Of a DNA stretch of 64,000 nt, positions 1 through 12,600 are shown one piece after another (the stretch's first letter is position 1; each line of letters begins with the position of its first letter). The notes beneath the pieces were generated by a model, which saw only the letters and a program-made list of their open reading frames with translations, made no database searches and was not told the origin of the DNA. The DNA comes from Doris montereyensis. Lineage: Eukaryota; Mollusca; Gastropoda; Nudibranchia; Dorididae. A program made the position numbers and the translations under genes. Location: positions 36,835 to 100,834 of the forward strand of contig JAXRKP010001692.1 of the NCBI GenBank assembly GCA_037039925.1. Direction: 5' to 3'.

Positions 1-282
1 TTAGAATAAAGTAGGATCCCTTTACTTCTTATGTATATCTAGCAAGTCTGAGGTCAGGTATGAAAACAAAGGCTGAAAATTGTGAAATTAAACAAATGAT
101 TTTTAAGGTTGAAACTATTTCCACACAAATATTGACGTTTGGGGTAAGAAAAGCAAAAGGGGGAGTTTTAATCCAATATTGTCATAACTTCCAATTTTAA
201 AACTTTAAATGATTTGTGACTTTCATAATCAATATAATATAGTTTTTCAGCTTTTAGTGAGCAGGTTAAGTATGTTATATGG

Positions 283-560
283 TGTCAGTGGCCGAGTGAT
301 TAGGCTGGCGGACTTTGGACCATGAGGTCCTGGGTTTGAATTTTAGCAAAGCTCAGTGACGTTGTGTTCCTTAGGAAAGACACATATTTTCCCCACTCGA
401 CTGAGGTGCAAATGACTACAAGCTTTGGCTTGGGAGGCCAAACCTAACCTACATCAAATTAGCATCCTGTCCAGGAGGTGATTATTATCACCTGTTCCAT
501 TTCATGTTATAGAAACTGGGATAAGCCCTGATTCTATGGGCTGCAATTGCTTTGAAGGAA
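283..560 (+). repeat. tRNA-derived SINE
   Basis: The head at about 289-350 looks like a tRNA: an A-box-like stretch (TGGCCGAGTGATTAGG) is followed about 45 bases later by a degenerate B-box (GGGTTTGAAT). No matching acceptor stem can be folded, so it is not a working tRNA gene. The body carries a 'TTCCTTAGGAAAGACAC ... CCCACTCGACTGAGGTG' block, which I recall as typical of the conserved central domain of mollusc SINEs. The exact right edge is uncertain. Confidence 0.6.
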
Positions 561-1160
561 CTTTACTCTACTAAGTATGTATGCTTAAGGCAGGAAGAAT
601 TTGGATTAAAAATCTGTTTTTAAGCTACAAGCACAAGTATAGTACCGTATAAAGCTCCAATACAATTCAGAATTTCACCAACAGTTTGTTTTAATACCGG
701 TCATTATTTAAAATATTCAAGCAATGTTTGTGTGCAAGATTTGTGTTGTAGTTATACTTACACTAAGATGTAACCAACCATGAAAAGGCTCTTTATCAAG
801 AGATATTTTCAAAATTTATGTCAAATAAAATACACTTAGTCAAAGGCACACATGTATTTTGTTATAATTTCTATCTTTACTTGTTTGTTTTGTTTTTGTT
901 CATGTTATCTTTCATTTTTATTTTTAATTGTATTCAGAGGAGGGGGGGGGGATGTGAATGTATTCGTACTGGCGTTGTTAACTCGTGCAACTGTAAGTGC
1001 AGATCATTTACCCAAGTTCTACAGCTTAGATTTTTTCATGAACAAGAAGGGAAATGTATCTCAGTAATCAACTACAGTACTATGGTTGAGAATTTGTAAC
1101 ACAATGAAGATAATAGGTTGGTCTGGGCAAATATTTCATGAATGGGATACATGTATGTAA
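561..1160. other. Intergenic, nothing recognised
   Basis: AT-rich sequence with a short poly-G run near 942-951. The open frames here (for example 818-1099) have no recognisable domain, codon bias or splice context, and I see no gene. Confidence 0.5.
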
Positions 1161-1164
1161 ACCC

Positions 1165-1380
1165 GTTCAGAATTTTGAAAACATGTTTAGCTCTGCTTTC
1201 TATTTCCACACTTTGTTCCAGTGTGAAGGTATGGTAGATTTTAAGCAGAGTAGGCGGCATGGAAAGCAATGGTAAACTACCACTAGTGCCACTGCACATC
1301 ATGCCGTATGTATACCTAGAAAAGTCAGGACTCTACATCTGATTAGCCTACTCTCAACTCTTGTAACACACAAGAAACTG
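1165..1380 (+). repeat. SINE 3' part (family shared with 50.8 kb)
   Basis: The stretch with 'GGCATGGAAAGCAATGG' followed by 'GCCACTG', 'AGGACTCTAC' and 'GATTAGCCTAC' recurs in the same order near 50,875-50,960. This identifies a dispersed SINE family of which this is a copy lacking a clear tRNA head. Confidence 0.5.
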
Positions 1381-1490
1381 ATCCCCTTAGACTAGAGTAA
1401 GAGAAAACTGCAAAATAATCAGTAAGATAACAATGATAAAGTGACACACAAGAAACTGATCCCCTTAGACTAGAGTAAGAGAAAACTGCA
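1367..1490. repeat. 47-bp direct duplication
   Basis: A 47-base segment starting ACACACAAGAAACTGATCCC at 1367-1413 is repeated without change at 1444-1490, a period of 77 bases. It is a recent local tandem duplication or copy error at the edge of the preceding SINE. Confidence 0.85.
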
Positions 1491-1899
1491 CAAATTAAAA
1501 GATTAATACAAAAGCCAAATACGTTACTTCAATTTTTAACATTTTATTTTCACTTAAGAAGTATAAGCACAACACTGACATATTTATCACAATCAGACAG
1601 ATGTTCCCCTGATTTGTAGAGCTTTCTCTTCTAATCTATAATTGAACTGGTTTTTGAAATCCAAGTATCCCCCCCCCAGTGCTTGCCACGCCTCTCTCAA
1701 ACTCAGGTATTCTCCATTTTCTCTTCAGTCAAATTTGTATACAAAACTTCTGATCGCTTCACAAGGCAGTGGTAGTAAGTAGAATTCATTAATCTTAATC
1801 TCTACACTCAAATCTATCTCATCTCATGCCGAGGTCGTGGATTCGAGTTAATCCAGTGCCCAAAAATTGGTACACATCTTTATTTACATACAAAGAACA

Positions 1900-2640
1900 T
1901 GCATTGGTTTGGCCAATCTGTCAAACTTTTATAGTTTTAAGGGGATGTTGAAAATTGCATAAAAAAACTTTACAATTTACAATTGTTTCAACCAAAAACA
2001 TTCACATCTCAGAAAGTATACAACATAACAATAATAACATCTAACACAAGCACATTTTTATTTTATACATTGCAATGAAAGTAAGGTCAGTACAAATTTC
2101 AAGTCATTCGGTTGAAAAATCCAAGCTACGTTAGCAAAATAAGATCCAAAAAGTATATTTTGAGATATTCGCATTGGAACTTATTGAAAGTTTATGTGTT
2201 GCTTTTGGTGAAGTTTTTTTAATGTTAAGTGAATCGCATAAACTTAGAAAAGAGTAGGATAATACTTTGAAACGTCATGACACCTTGAGAGGCTCTCAAA
2301 TACTTTTGATAACAGGTGCATGGAATATGTCACATATTTTCCAGGCGATCTATGGCAATGTTCAGGACAATCCGTCAAAAATAGATTTTTGGGATAAAAA
2401 GTACATTGTAATGATTGAAATGAGTACCAACTTTCAATGCCTTAGACAAATTTACTGTCTTCTATAGTACAACAGATGTGTTGAAAGTTATGTCTGCATC
2501 GTTACTAAAAAAAATGAAGAGAAATTTAAAGAATCGATATTGACCTTTTATGGTATCATTGTGAAGGGAAGTGCTTGATCTGAAAATTCAATAAGCTAGA
2601 TCTGTCCCGTAAAAATGGCTATCTCAGGACCCACTCCTTC
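1900..2640. repeat. Dispersed repeat, shared with 9.5-10.1 kb
   Basis: The segment around 2262-2310 (ATACTTTGAAA, then a TCATG core, then CTTGAGAGGCT, then AAATACTT) recurs in the same order around 9952-9993. Flanking AT-rich sequence also looks related, so both seem to be copies of one non-coding dispersed element. Type and edges are unknown. Confidence 0.4.
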
Positions 2641-2969
2641 CTTTAAACATAAATTATTATTATTACCATTTTCTTCATAATACCTGCAACTCTTGTTGAT
2701 GTATATAATAAGACAATATATTTTGGAGGAAAAAATTATAAACAAATTCTGATATTAATAATAATATTTTTAAAATGTATGGCACTCAATAAACTACATA
2801 CACAATACTTTAAGTTTTTGTGCACACGTTCAAATAAAAATATAAAAGATAAGTCCAACAAGTAATACGCTACAATGACATTAAAATTTATATTATTGAC
2901 CAGTAATACAATACTTTGCAAAGAATAGCTAAAAAGCTAAAAAATTTAATCAAAGAATTGAACATATTC

Positions 2970-3400
2970 TAGCGGCGTTCTTCTTCACTTCTTCTTCTTC
3001 ATTGGGATGCAGAAACCTCTTGGGGTGGAGGACAGGTCTTCATTGTACAATCCTAACTAAAAGGGAGATCATTTCCATGCACACAGTACAGCAAAATATG
3101 TAACACATAGGTAAAATTAATGGTACAGAACAGAGTCAAATTCAATCACAGGGAATGTATCACTTCACTGGCCAAAAATATGATTTAGTATGACAAACTC
3201 TGACAGAGTGCTGGCATCTATGACTTCAGGGGCAGACTATTCCACAAACGAATAGCTGAAGGGAAGAAGGAGTTGATATGCATCTTGATCCTAGATTTGG
3301 AGACAATTAATTTTCTGCTGTGACCTATTCCAATGTGAGTTGGATTAGAGCTTTGTAAATTGTAGCAGTTCGACTGGGTAGGGATTGGACATTGTTAATC
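2970..3400 (-). mobile_element. Non-LTR retrotransposon 3' fragment (RT C-terminus)
   Basis: On the minus strand, about 3,310-3,170 translates to the typical C-terminal tail of jockey/CR1-type reverse transcriptases: a 'KMHINSFFPSAIRLWNSLP' type stretch, then an in-frame stop near 'LPLK'. About 200 bases of 3' UTR follow, ending in a GAA-rich tail (TTC repeats on the plus strand at about 2,980-3,000). It is a 5'-truncated dead copy downstream of the mu-chain gene. Confidence 0.7.
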
Positions 3401-3670
3401 AGGTGCCATCATGTATCAAGTAAATAACACAGAAATTTTCTTTATTATTTGGCCCTACATCACAAAGTTTTTGTTATCTCCCCTTGGTCAGTGGCATGGA
3501 TTAATGTCCATGAAACAAAGCCAAAATCATAATTCACATTTTGCTACAGAAAATGAAAATTTATTAAAGCAACGACGAGTACTGAGCTCAATGATGCATT
3601 TCCTAAGACAATGAATGTAAAATTTTGACAATCGGAAAATCTTGATATTCAATTAGCATCACCATATGTA

Positions 3671-6600
3671 TCACACTGGAGGTACGCTTAATTCATGCTC
3701 TACTTTCTGAGGTGATGTGTCCGTCCGAACTGAAAATGACGCAGCCTTTGTAGATACCCCAAAGAAGCACTGTGGGAAAACAGAGACCGTAGAGCCTCGC
3801 TGGGGTTCAACTCTTGCCGTCTTGACAACAAGGCCAGAGGCAGAAAAATGCATGACATTGAAGGTCAGTGTGATTGGTCCTATGTCTGCCAGCTGCAGGT
3901 CCTGGTCATCACTTTGTGTTGTGAGCTAAAAGGAGAGATATATTAAATATCATTATATGAATGAAGAGGAAGAACATTTGATGATATAGTAATTATAAAG
4001 GGTGTTTTTTAATTATAAATTGATAAGTTTCAAACAACAGGCTTATGTCTCCCATCTTGGAATAGGAATGCGTTGTATGGGACCCTCACCTCCAAAGTGA
4101 CATCAACAAACTGGAGAAAATTCAAAGACAAGCAGCAAGATTTGCCTGCAACAATATTACGACCAGAGGAGCAGTGTCAGCAACATTATGCAACACCTAA
4201 ATTGGAAGCCCCTAGAGGAACGAAGAAAAGACAACCGACTAAAATTCCTCCACAAAATAATTCACAGGAAAGTTTGCTGTCCCAATCGACCTCTTCACTC
4301 ACAATAAACAACCATAGAGACACTTCACTAACACCAAGCGGAAATGAGATATATCACATACAACACTAACATTTATAAGAACTCTTTCGTACGACCTAAC
4401 AATCACTGCCTAGAATCCTTTGCCTAACTGGGTCGTTATGTCCCTGATATTTGTGATAAATGATAAGTAAACAGTTCAACACCGCTTTGTCAAAATACAG
4501 AAATGCAAAAGCCACAAATTAAGAGTCTCAACACCTCCATAATTTGCACAAGTTTGGGACACTTTGGAGTACACAAAATAAATAAATAAATAAATAGATA
4601 AGAAATTGGTATAACCCTTATTGCTTACTCAAATATGTCATTGGAATGTCAAATAAATTTAAACACTTATCGAAAAAGTTGCACATCAAAGTGACTATAA
4701 CCAATATCATCCATCTATAACGTCATAACTAAAAGTTCAGTTGGCGTACACACTAAACAAGCGAGCCACAAAAAACTTGAATAAATTTACAATCTTCATC
4801 GAAAATGCGGGTTATTGCAATTTTGTATCGGTTTATAAAAAAAAAAGACACATACTATATTCAAAATATTTAATTTTAATACAAAGTGAACAAAGCTAGC
4901 CCTCTGTGAAGAAAAGGAGACTGTTAGTAGTGTTAGTTTCTTTCGAGAGTTAATCGTTTTTTCCAGTGTATTCAAAATATAAAACTGAATTTACATGATT
5001 GCTTTATTTTTTTTATTCAGTTGTCTCCTTACACCCTGTGTTTTTAAGTATTTTGAAATTCTAAATGACCCATTGAGATTTTAATTAAATCAAAGCTTTT
5101 GGATTCCATAAAAATGTAAAAACTGAACAACAGCTCTTGCAGTATAAAACAATAAAACTATATAATATAAGGGTAGACCTGTCAAGTTTCAACCTCAGAA
5201 TTTAGTAACAACTCCCTCATTTTTTCCTAATTTTAAATGAAAATTAGTAACAACCTTGACATTGAAGAATCTTGGTCTGAATATCAATCTAAGTAACCAT
5301 TTAACGGTAGAATTCAACCCTAGTTAAAAGCTTGTACAAAATGGTCCATCCTCATTTCCCTCTTTTGTCAAAATTTTAATGTTACTTGTTACATTTCTTG
5401 CAACTTTAAGTATTATATACCAGTAATACCATGTTACGGTTTAGAACCTGGGGATTCCAAACATATGAATTTAAGAGATAGCAGAGCACTGTGAGGCGAG
5501 TAAATTAGCCTTTAAAAGTCATGTTTTTCAGTCAAGGGGCGTAACTGTGCAAATTCTTGATCACGTGCCAGTGGCGCAATGTTACGCAGCACTGCCCGGG
5601 TCCGTGGACCGAAGTTCTCAATAAGATGTGAAGTCTGTGTTTGTGTTCAGCAACACCTCAGGCGTGATGAAGTCCACGGCCAATGCCCTACCGTTGGTGC
5701 CCCAAATGCCCCTGACCTACTTTCGCCTAAATGCTGTTTCGCCTAAATGCCTGTTTTCTCTGCTTCTCAAGCACCGGGCATTTAGGCAGTCATTACTGTA
5801 TTGCAAAGAAGACAGTGTGCATACTGGGGACGTAGAACCACCATCGTTATACTAGGCTTCTAAATCTCCAATATGGAACTAATTATTTTACAGCCAAACG
5901 AAAAAAATCAGAGAAGATTTTTAAAATTTCCTCCAGAGCTAGTACTCTCTAAAGATTTGTAATTTATCTTGTGGTTTCATAGTCCCGTAATCAGCATCAA
6001 TTTTTCGTAACAGTTACGGAAAATTTGTAAAACTAGGCAGGTCTGTAAGGACCAGATCATAAAGCAAATATCTATTTATGGTAACCTGTGGTTTACACCT
6101 CTTGATTTTTTTTTTTTTTTTTAAATAGAGAAAACTTACTCTGAAAGAAATGGTCTCTTCTGATCTTCCATGCATCTTCTTCATTTCCCATTCAGCAAGC
6201 TTTTGCTCTGGATTAAACTGACTGGATTGCCTCTCACCAAACTTGCTAGTAAAAACACTAGAGATAAGAAAAGAAAACAGATAAACAAAAAACCATTATA
6301 TAATGTAATTCATTCTAATATCCACTGTCCCAACAATTCTTACACTTGTGTTTGTTTTGAAACCAAAGAAACAAGATGATCAATTTGACACCATTTGTGA
6401 CCCATTGCAGAAAATGGGATGTATTAAAAATACAAGTTTTATTTCCTGCTGGGGGTGGGGGGTGGAATGGCAGTTTGGGCTAAGTAAGATTGAAAATATT
6501 TATATTTATCGCAATCTCTATGGTGGATTAAATAAGACTTTTTACAATAAATTTATGGTTCAGTTATAGTAAGTTATACAGATTGCAGTGAGGTTTACAC

Positions 6601-9600
6601 AAAGCGAAGAAAAAAAAATCTATTGGAATTTTTCTTCTTACCTCATGACTTGATTGGGGAATTGCACTTTCACTTTCAAAAGATGCTGTGGCATGACTTT
6701 CTCCTTGATTTATAAGCCTCAATACAAGTTTTTTATCCCTTTTTTTTTTTAAAACAGGAAGAGAAATTATATTTTTTATATAGCCCATTATAAGACAATA
6801 CTATTTTTAATTGGTAGCATCAAGAAATTTTACTTTATCATATTTAAATATATATTGTAATCTTAAGGAACTTATATATCATAGTCATAGATGCTAGCTA
6901 CAATTACCCCTCCTAAAAGAAAAGGAAAGAGTTATTAATGACATAAGAAAAGGAGATTTTTTCATTACTAAGTTCACTTTTGGTTTAGTTACAAAAAAAC
7001 ATCAAAAGCAAACTGCTAGTCTTTTTATCAAATTTATAAATGCAATTACTTGTTCTTACTAAGATAATATAATACTACAATATGTTATATATAATATAAC
7101 TATTCATGATTAGGATAAAACGGTCAATAAAAACTTTACCTGCTACTTTCAATGTCATACAAAGACGGAATGAGAATAATGGGAACACTTATGCGGGCTA
7201 AGTCTGACAATGTGTACTCCATTAGACGAGTCTGAAACCAAGAATGCACATACCATTACCACACATATGAAAAACAACAACAAAAAACTGTGAATTCAAA
7301 TAGTGAACAAAACAATGAGTATATTCAATTATTAAAATAAAAGCAAAAGTGTCATGGTCTTTTTGAAGAATAATCAAACTATTCTTTTAAATCTCAATGT
7401 TAATTGCCCTGCGAATGCAGCAGCAGTTGTAGTACAATATTGTTATAGCAATATGAAGGTAATTGAGCAAACCCGTGCACTGAATAATTAATCTCTGTGT
7501 TGTCTTGTTCACAGACTACAAGGCAATCGATTCTAACCTATCAGTATCATCAACCAAAGCTATTCTGTACACTGTAGAAAGGAATCAAGCAGAAATGGAA
7601 AAAACTCCCGGTACGAAGTGCTACTCACTTGACCAGGAGGGGGAGCACTCTGAGAGTTCTGTTGTTCACAAACTGAGACGAGTCAACGCACTGATGGAAA
7701 TTTGGGCTTGAGATGCAAGTAACACCCACAACTGAAAGAAATGCAAGTTTGAAAACGTCTTAAAAATGAGTAGACAAACCGATAGTGCTACAAAGAGGCA
7801 TAGTAGTGATCCTTTAAAAAGTGTCTTACATTCAAAGTAAGAACACCTGAATTGTTTCAAAAAACCTTTACCCATATCTTTCCTCATTAGGCTCAGGCAT
7901 AAGTCAATACTTAGCTTTCTGCAGTGAGAGATGCTATTATTGGTAACTAAGTACAATGCATCTAGTAAGCAGATAAGCTGAGCTAGTTCCTGACAAGACG
8001 TTGAATGAAATATATGGACTGGACATACTTTCCTGAATGCCTTCCGCTGATGAAGTCATCTGATCTGACAGCCTCGGCTGCTTTCCTTATCTCTGTGATG
8101 AATGTTTGCCACTCTCTTCATTTGTGTGCTTTTCCCCATAATTTTTGGTGATGTTCCGCTGGTGTTAGTTACAAGGTGTTGTTTTTTTAGTTTCTTCAGA
8201 TCGTTGTTAAGTGTGACTGGAGAAGTATCATGTTTGGTCTTCCTCTGTATCTGCCTTCAGTTTGTGTAAAGTAGAACGTCATTGCTTTGTTTAATGAAAA
8301 ATTTTCATTTTCCTTAAAATGTGTCAAAACAAAATCTCATCCTGATTCTAGACTTTGGATTGATATCGGCCTTTCCTTGAATTTCCTACAAAGAGATTAA
8401 TTTGTTATCTTTTCCGTATACCTAATTCCAAAAATTCTTCTTAGTTGTCTGTGAAAAGCGTCCAATTTTTCCTCCTCTGTTTTTGTTACATCCCATGTGG
8501 CACTGTTGTACATTGACACTTGACTTACTTGACTTAATTGCATAGGATGTGACGCCACCTTGCGATCCAATTACACACAGATTTCCTCCATTTTTCTTAA
8601 GATAGTGCCCTTCTCTCCGCTGTTAGGAGTGGAATGTCGCACTGCTCCCTGATGTTGTCGGATCATCTTTGGAGGTGGGCGTCCTCTTGGTCTTGGGTTC
8701 GTGAAATCTACCTTATAGCTGGTATTGACACGTCCGAACCAACAAAGCCTCCTATTCACCATCATATCCTCGATTGTTTCATTCATGTTCAGTGTGTCGT
8801 GTATGTGCGTGTGTCTAAGCCTATCATGCTTAGTAACACCAAGGATAGTCCTTACGCACATTTCATTTCGAATACCAAGAGAGCATTCATTTCATCTCTC
8901 CTCGTGGTCCATGTTTCTGTTGTACATTAATATAGAATTAATAAGGCTGTTGTAAGAGTTGAAATATGTGGACAAGGAATAAATAAATAAATAACACCTA
9001 TATTTGTGAGAAGGGGAGAGACTATCAATTCATCATTAACTTTTCGTTTCTTTGGATGTGTTTTAAATCCCACGTATTTGTATCATATTTAATTAAGTGG
9101 CTGTTTACCTGGCCCGTGAGATTTTGTTGATGCTCTAACAACCAGGTCAGGATTCAAATCAATGATTATTGGTGATGGCTGCTCTAAGGTGCTAATGAGG
9201 GTTAGTTTGCCCCAAAGTCCAGCACTCCATACTTCTCCCTGAAAATGAAATATCAAACAAACAAACAAAATCGACAATAAATGACAACACCACCAATAAA
9301 GACAGAACAGATACGTGAAGTTTCCTGAAACATCATTATATGTTCTGTCTTTACTGGTGGAGTTATCATTTATTGTCGATTTTTTTTACTCCACACCGCT
9401 GTGGCTCCTTACAATGTTTGTATTTTTATTGGTGTGGGGGAGGGGGGCAGGGTTCCTGAACATGTTTTTTAAGATTATTTGACATAGACAATTTTTTTAA
9501 CCACGGCCATTGCACTCAGCATGTCTAAATTAGCTGGAAATTGTTTTTAATTTTTTATCATACTATGGTTACCATGGGAACGCCATCATCTTGGATTTTC

Positions 9601-12600
9601 GTTGCGAAAATGCCTATAACTTCATATCAAATAGGCTTTTCAGATATGAACAAACATGGCTATAACTTTGTACACACGTTATTCGGTCAATACCTAGCCG
9701 CACCCAGTAGATTTTTTCGATAAATTAAATGGTTTTGATTTTAAGAATTTTTTGAAAATGCATGTGGCAAACTTTCCAATTTTTGACAAATTTATTCACA
9801 AAAAAATTCCTCTTGCAAACATTTGAACTGTTATGTACCAAATTTGGGCACAATCAGAAAATAAATTTAAAAAGTAACATTTTGAGAAAATAGCATTTTT
9901 TTCTTTCCGTTATTTTAATGTTTTTCGCATATAAACCTATTTAAGAATAATACAATACTTTGAAATATCATGCAATCTTGAGAGGCTATGAAATACTTCA
10001 TGTCGACCCTATTTCAACTGCTCCATCCAATAGTGCAATAATCGAGATTTGTCCAATTTGTGGTAAAATTGCCTTCCTCGGGACCACCCCCCACCCCCTC
10101 CACCCTAAAGAATCTATATATTTACAAAACCATTCTTCAAACGAGATTTTAAACAATCAGAGATAGAATTATTTGAAAACCTCTAAAGCTAGTTGACTTT
10201 TTCAAAGATAGGTAACGCTACCATTTGCAAAATGTCATTGAAGTAGATCTGAATTACTAATCTCATAAAACTGTTCACACATTTAAATCTTATCATAACA
10301 ACATGAATAGTAAAATAGAAGATATTGACTTTTCTACAAATATCTATGGATACACGTTACACTTACACTAGGGCCTAGCACAGCAGACAGGCCTTCCACA
10401 ATGTTAATGTAACCTGAATTTGGAGACTTGTTACGTGGCTGCGTAGATGGAGAGAATTTAAGAAGTAATTTTTTCAAATAAGTAACATAATATTTCTAAA
10501 CAATATAGAATAGTCAAATTTTTATTTTTATTTCTTTTCAACTTTTTTTCAAGATAACTGATCGAGTTACACATCTTGCGAAAGCATTTTAAAGAAGTCT
10601 AAACGAACAAAGTTTTCTAAAGTTATGTAAAAAGAGTAACTTTGCAGCATTGGAAAGCATTGTCATAATTCTATCAATTACCCAATAAATGTAGTGAAGA
10701 ACAAATGAAGATAGTTTGAGAGAAATAGAACGAGATGTAAGGTTTGGACAATATCGTATGAGAAACCTAATACTAAATTCAATTGATGACATCCAATATT
10801 CTTACAATGAAAGCAGTTACGGTAATACCAGAATTAATAGCCTTTCACATTGAAATCATCAGGTAATATATCATGCCACAGATCTAAGGTTTGACGACAG
10901 AGTAGAGGTTCAAGTTACTCTTTTCTCTCTTTATTAATGTCATTCCCATTTTACCTTTTGATACCAGGGTTTCATTTTACTGGATGAGTTTTGCATGGTA
11001 TTATTTATTAACAAGCATTTTACACCCCAGGTGATATAAGGTATGACTATTAAATTGAGTCAGTATTCAAAACTGAGGCTACTTTTTAAATTATAAAACC
11101 GTTTGAAAATGGCGGCTTAAGTGAATGGAAATTCCTCTGAAAGACCAGGCAGAAAACAATGAAATTTTCCTAAATTAAATGTGACTTCTGGTAGAAAAGT
11201 TCTTTTTATTGAAAATGATCTTGGAACCATTTCAAACCTACATGCAACATATTACTCTTAGTTGTCTAGCAACAGAGCCTTTCACACATTAAGGTGGACC
11301 AACGAAGAATTAGATACAAGGATATAATACCTCAACCATAATTTCATCTGAAACAATCTCAAAGAGGTTACTTAACATTCTTGGACTTCTTCTTTCTGAT
11401 TAAACGATGAGTTTCCACAAAGACGATACTTTAATTAGATCTGTTCATTCCCTCAAGTTTAAGTCTTTGTATTGAAAGCCAATTTAAATTCCATTTGGAG
11501 TGTCAAAATTTGAGTTATTCTAAGACTTCAATATCATATGTTACTGACCACATTAATTGATTTCAACTTTCAAAAATATAAAAATAGCATGTGCTTGCAA
11601 ATTCCAGGAGAATAAAATTTACTCCGCACTTGTCATCAAAGAAGCCTCAATGAGTTATTGAGATATAAAAAATAGTAGGCCTATATATATGAGAAAATAT
11701 GAGAAAACAAAACTCAATAAAAACATGTGAAATAAAGCATGGATCTCACCTCCGACATACTTGTGTTCAAAGCTGTTTTTTCAGCAACGTTTATCCCAAA
11801 CTGGAAAACAAAAACAAGCCTTTTTCAAAATACCTAATCCTTAAATTTATTTCAAAGAAAGAAAAAACAAAAAAGAAACCATTGGTAAGAATTTTTTTAA
11901 CTTTTTTCAATGTTTTAATCAAAACCTATAAACAACTTAAAAGTCATAGAGACACCATAGTGAAAAGCAAATAACACTTGACAACAAAACCTGCAATATG
12001 TTTGTCACAATACACTGTAAGTGAAAGCAAGCATATTTCATGGGATTTGATTTGATTTGATTTACCCACATCCACAAGGTGATCTCTGGGTTTTGGTAGA
12101 ATTCTTAATTTTGCTCTGTAAACAGCCAGAGTGTTGTGATCTGCACACAAGACCTCCTTTTTAACATCCATCTCCGATAGAACTAGATGTTGATCCACCT
12201 AACCTGGACCACCAGAGGGAAGATTTTGCTCGAAAAAAAGTCAAGAAAATATTTCAAATGTTGGTGGGGCTTGAACCCACTACCTTTTGGTGGAGAGGCC
12301 GACACATTGCCACTGGACTACCGAGTCCCCTGTTTCATGGGATGCTACTAATACTATGTATAGTGATGAAATAATAACCCGCTGTGAGGGGAAGGGAAAG
12401 ACACAGACACTGTGGGTAGACAGTTTTTTTAAACAAAATAAACGTGACTGAACTAATTCACATGAAGGAACTTAAGCAAACATCTGATTCTAATATCTAA
12501 GTTACAAAATGAAGAAAATAACACATTTCCATTATATCTAAGCTAATGTTATTTACAGGACAACAAACAGAGAACATACAAATCTGGAAGCTAATTCATC

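Noticed and set aside
289..355. Functional tRNA-Ser/Leu gene
   Set aside because: Degenerate B-box and no acceptor stem; joined to a SINE body.
12255..12330. Functional tRNA gene (A and B boxes present)
   Set aside because: No pairing acceptor stem, and the sequence continues into a SINE body with an (AAATC)n tail.
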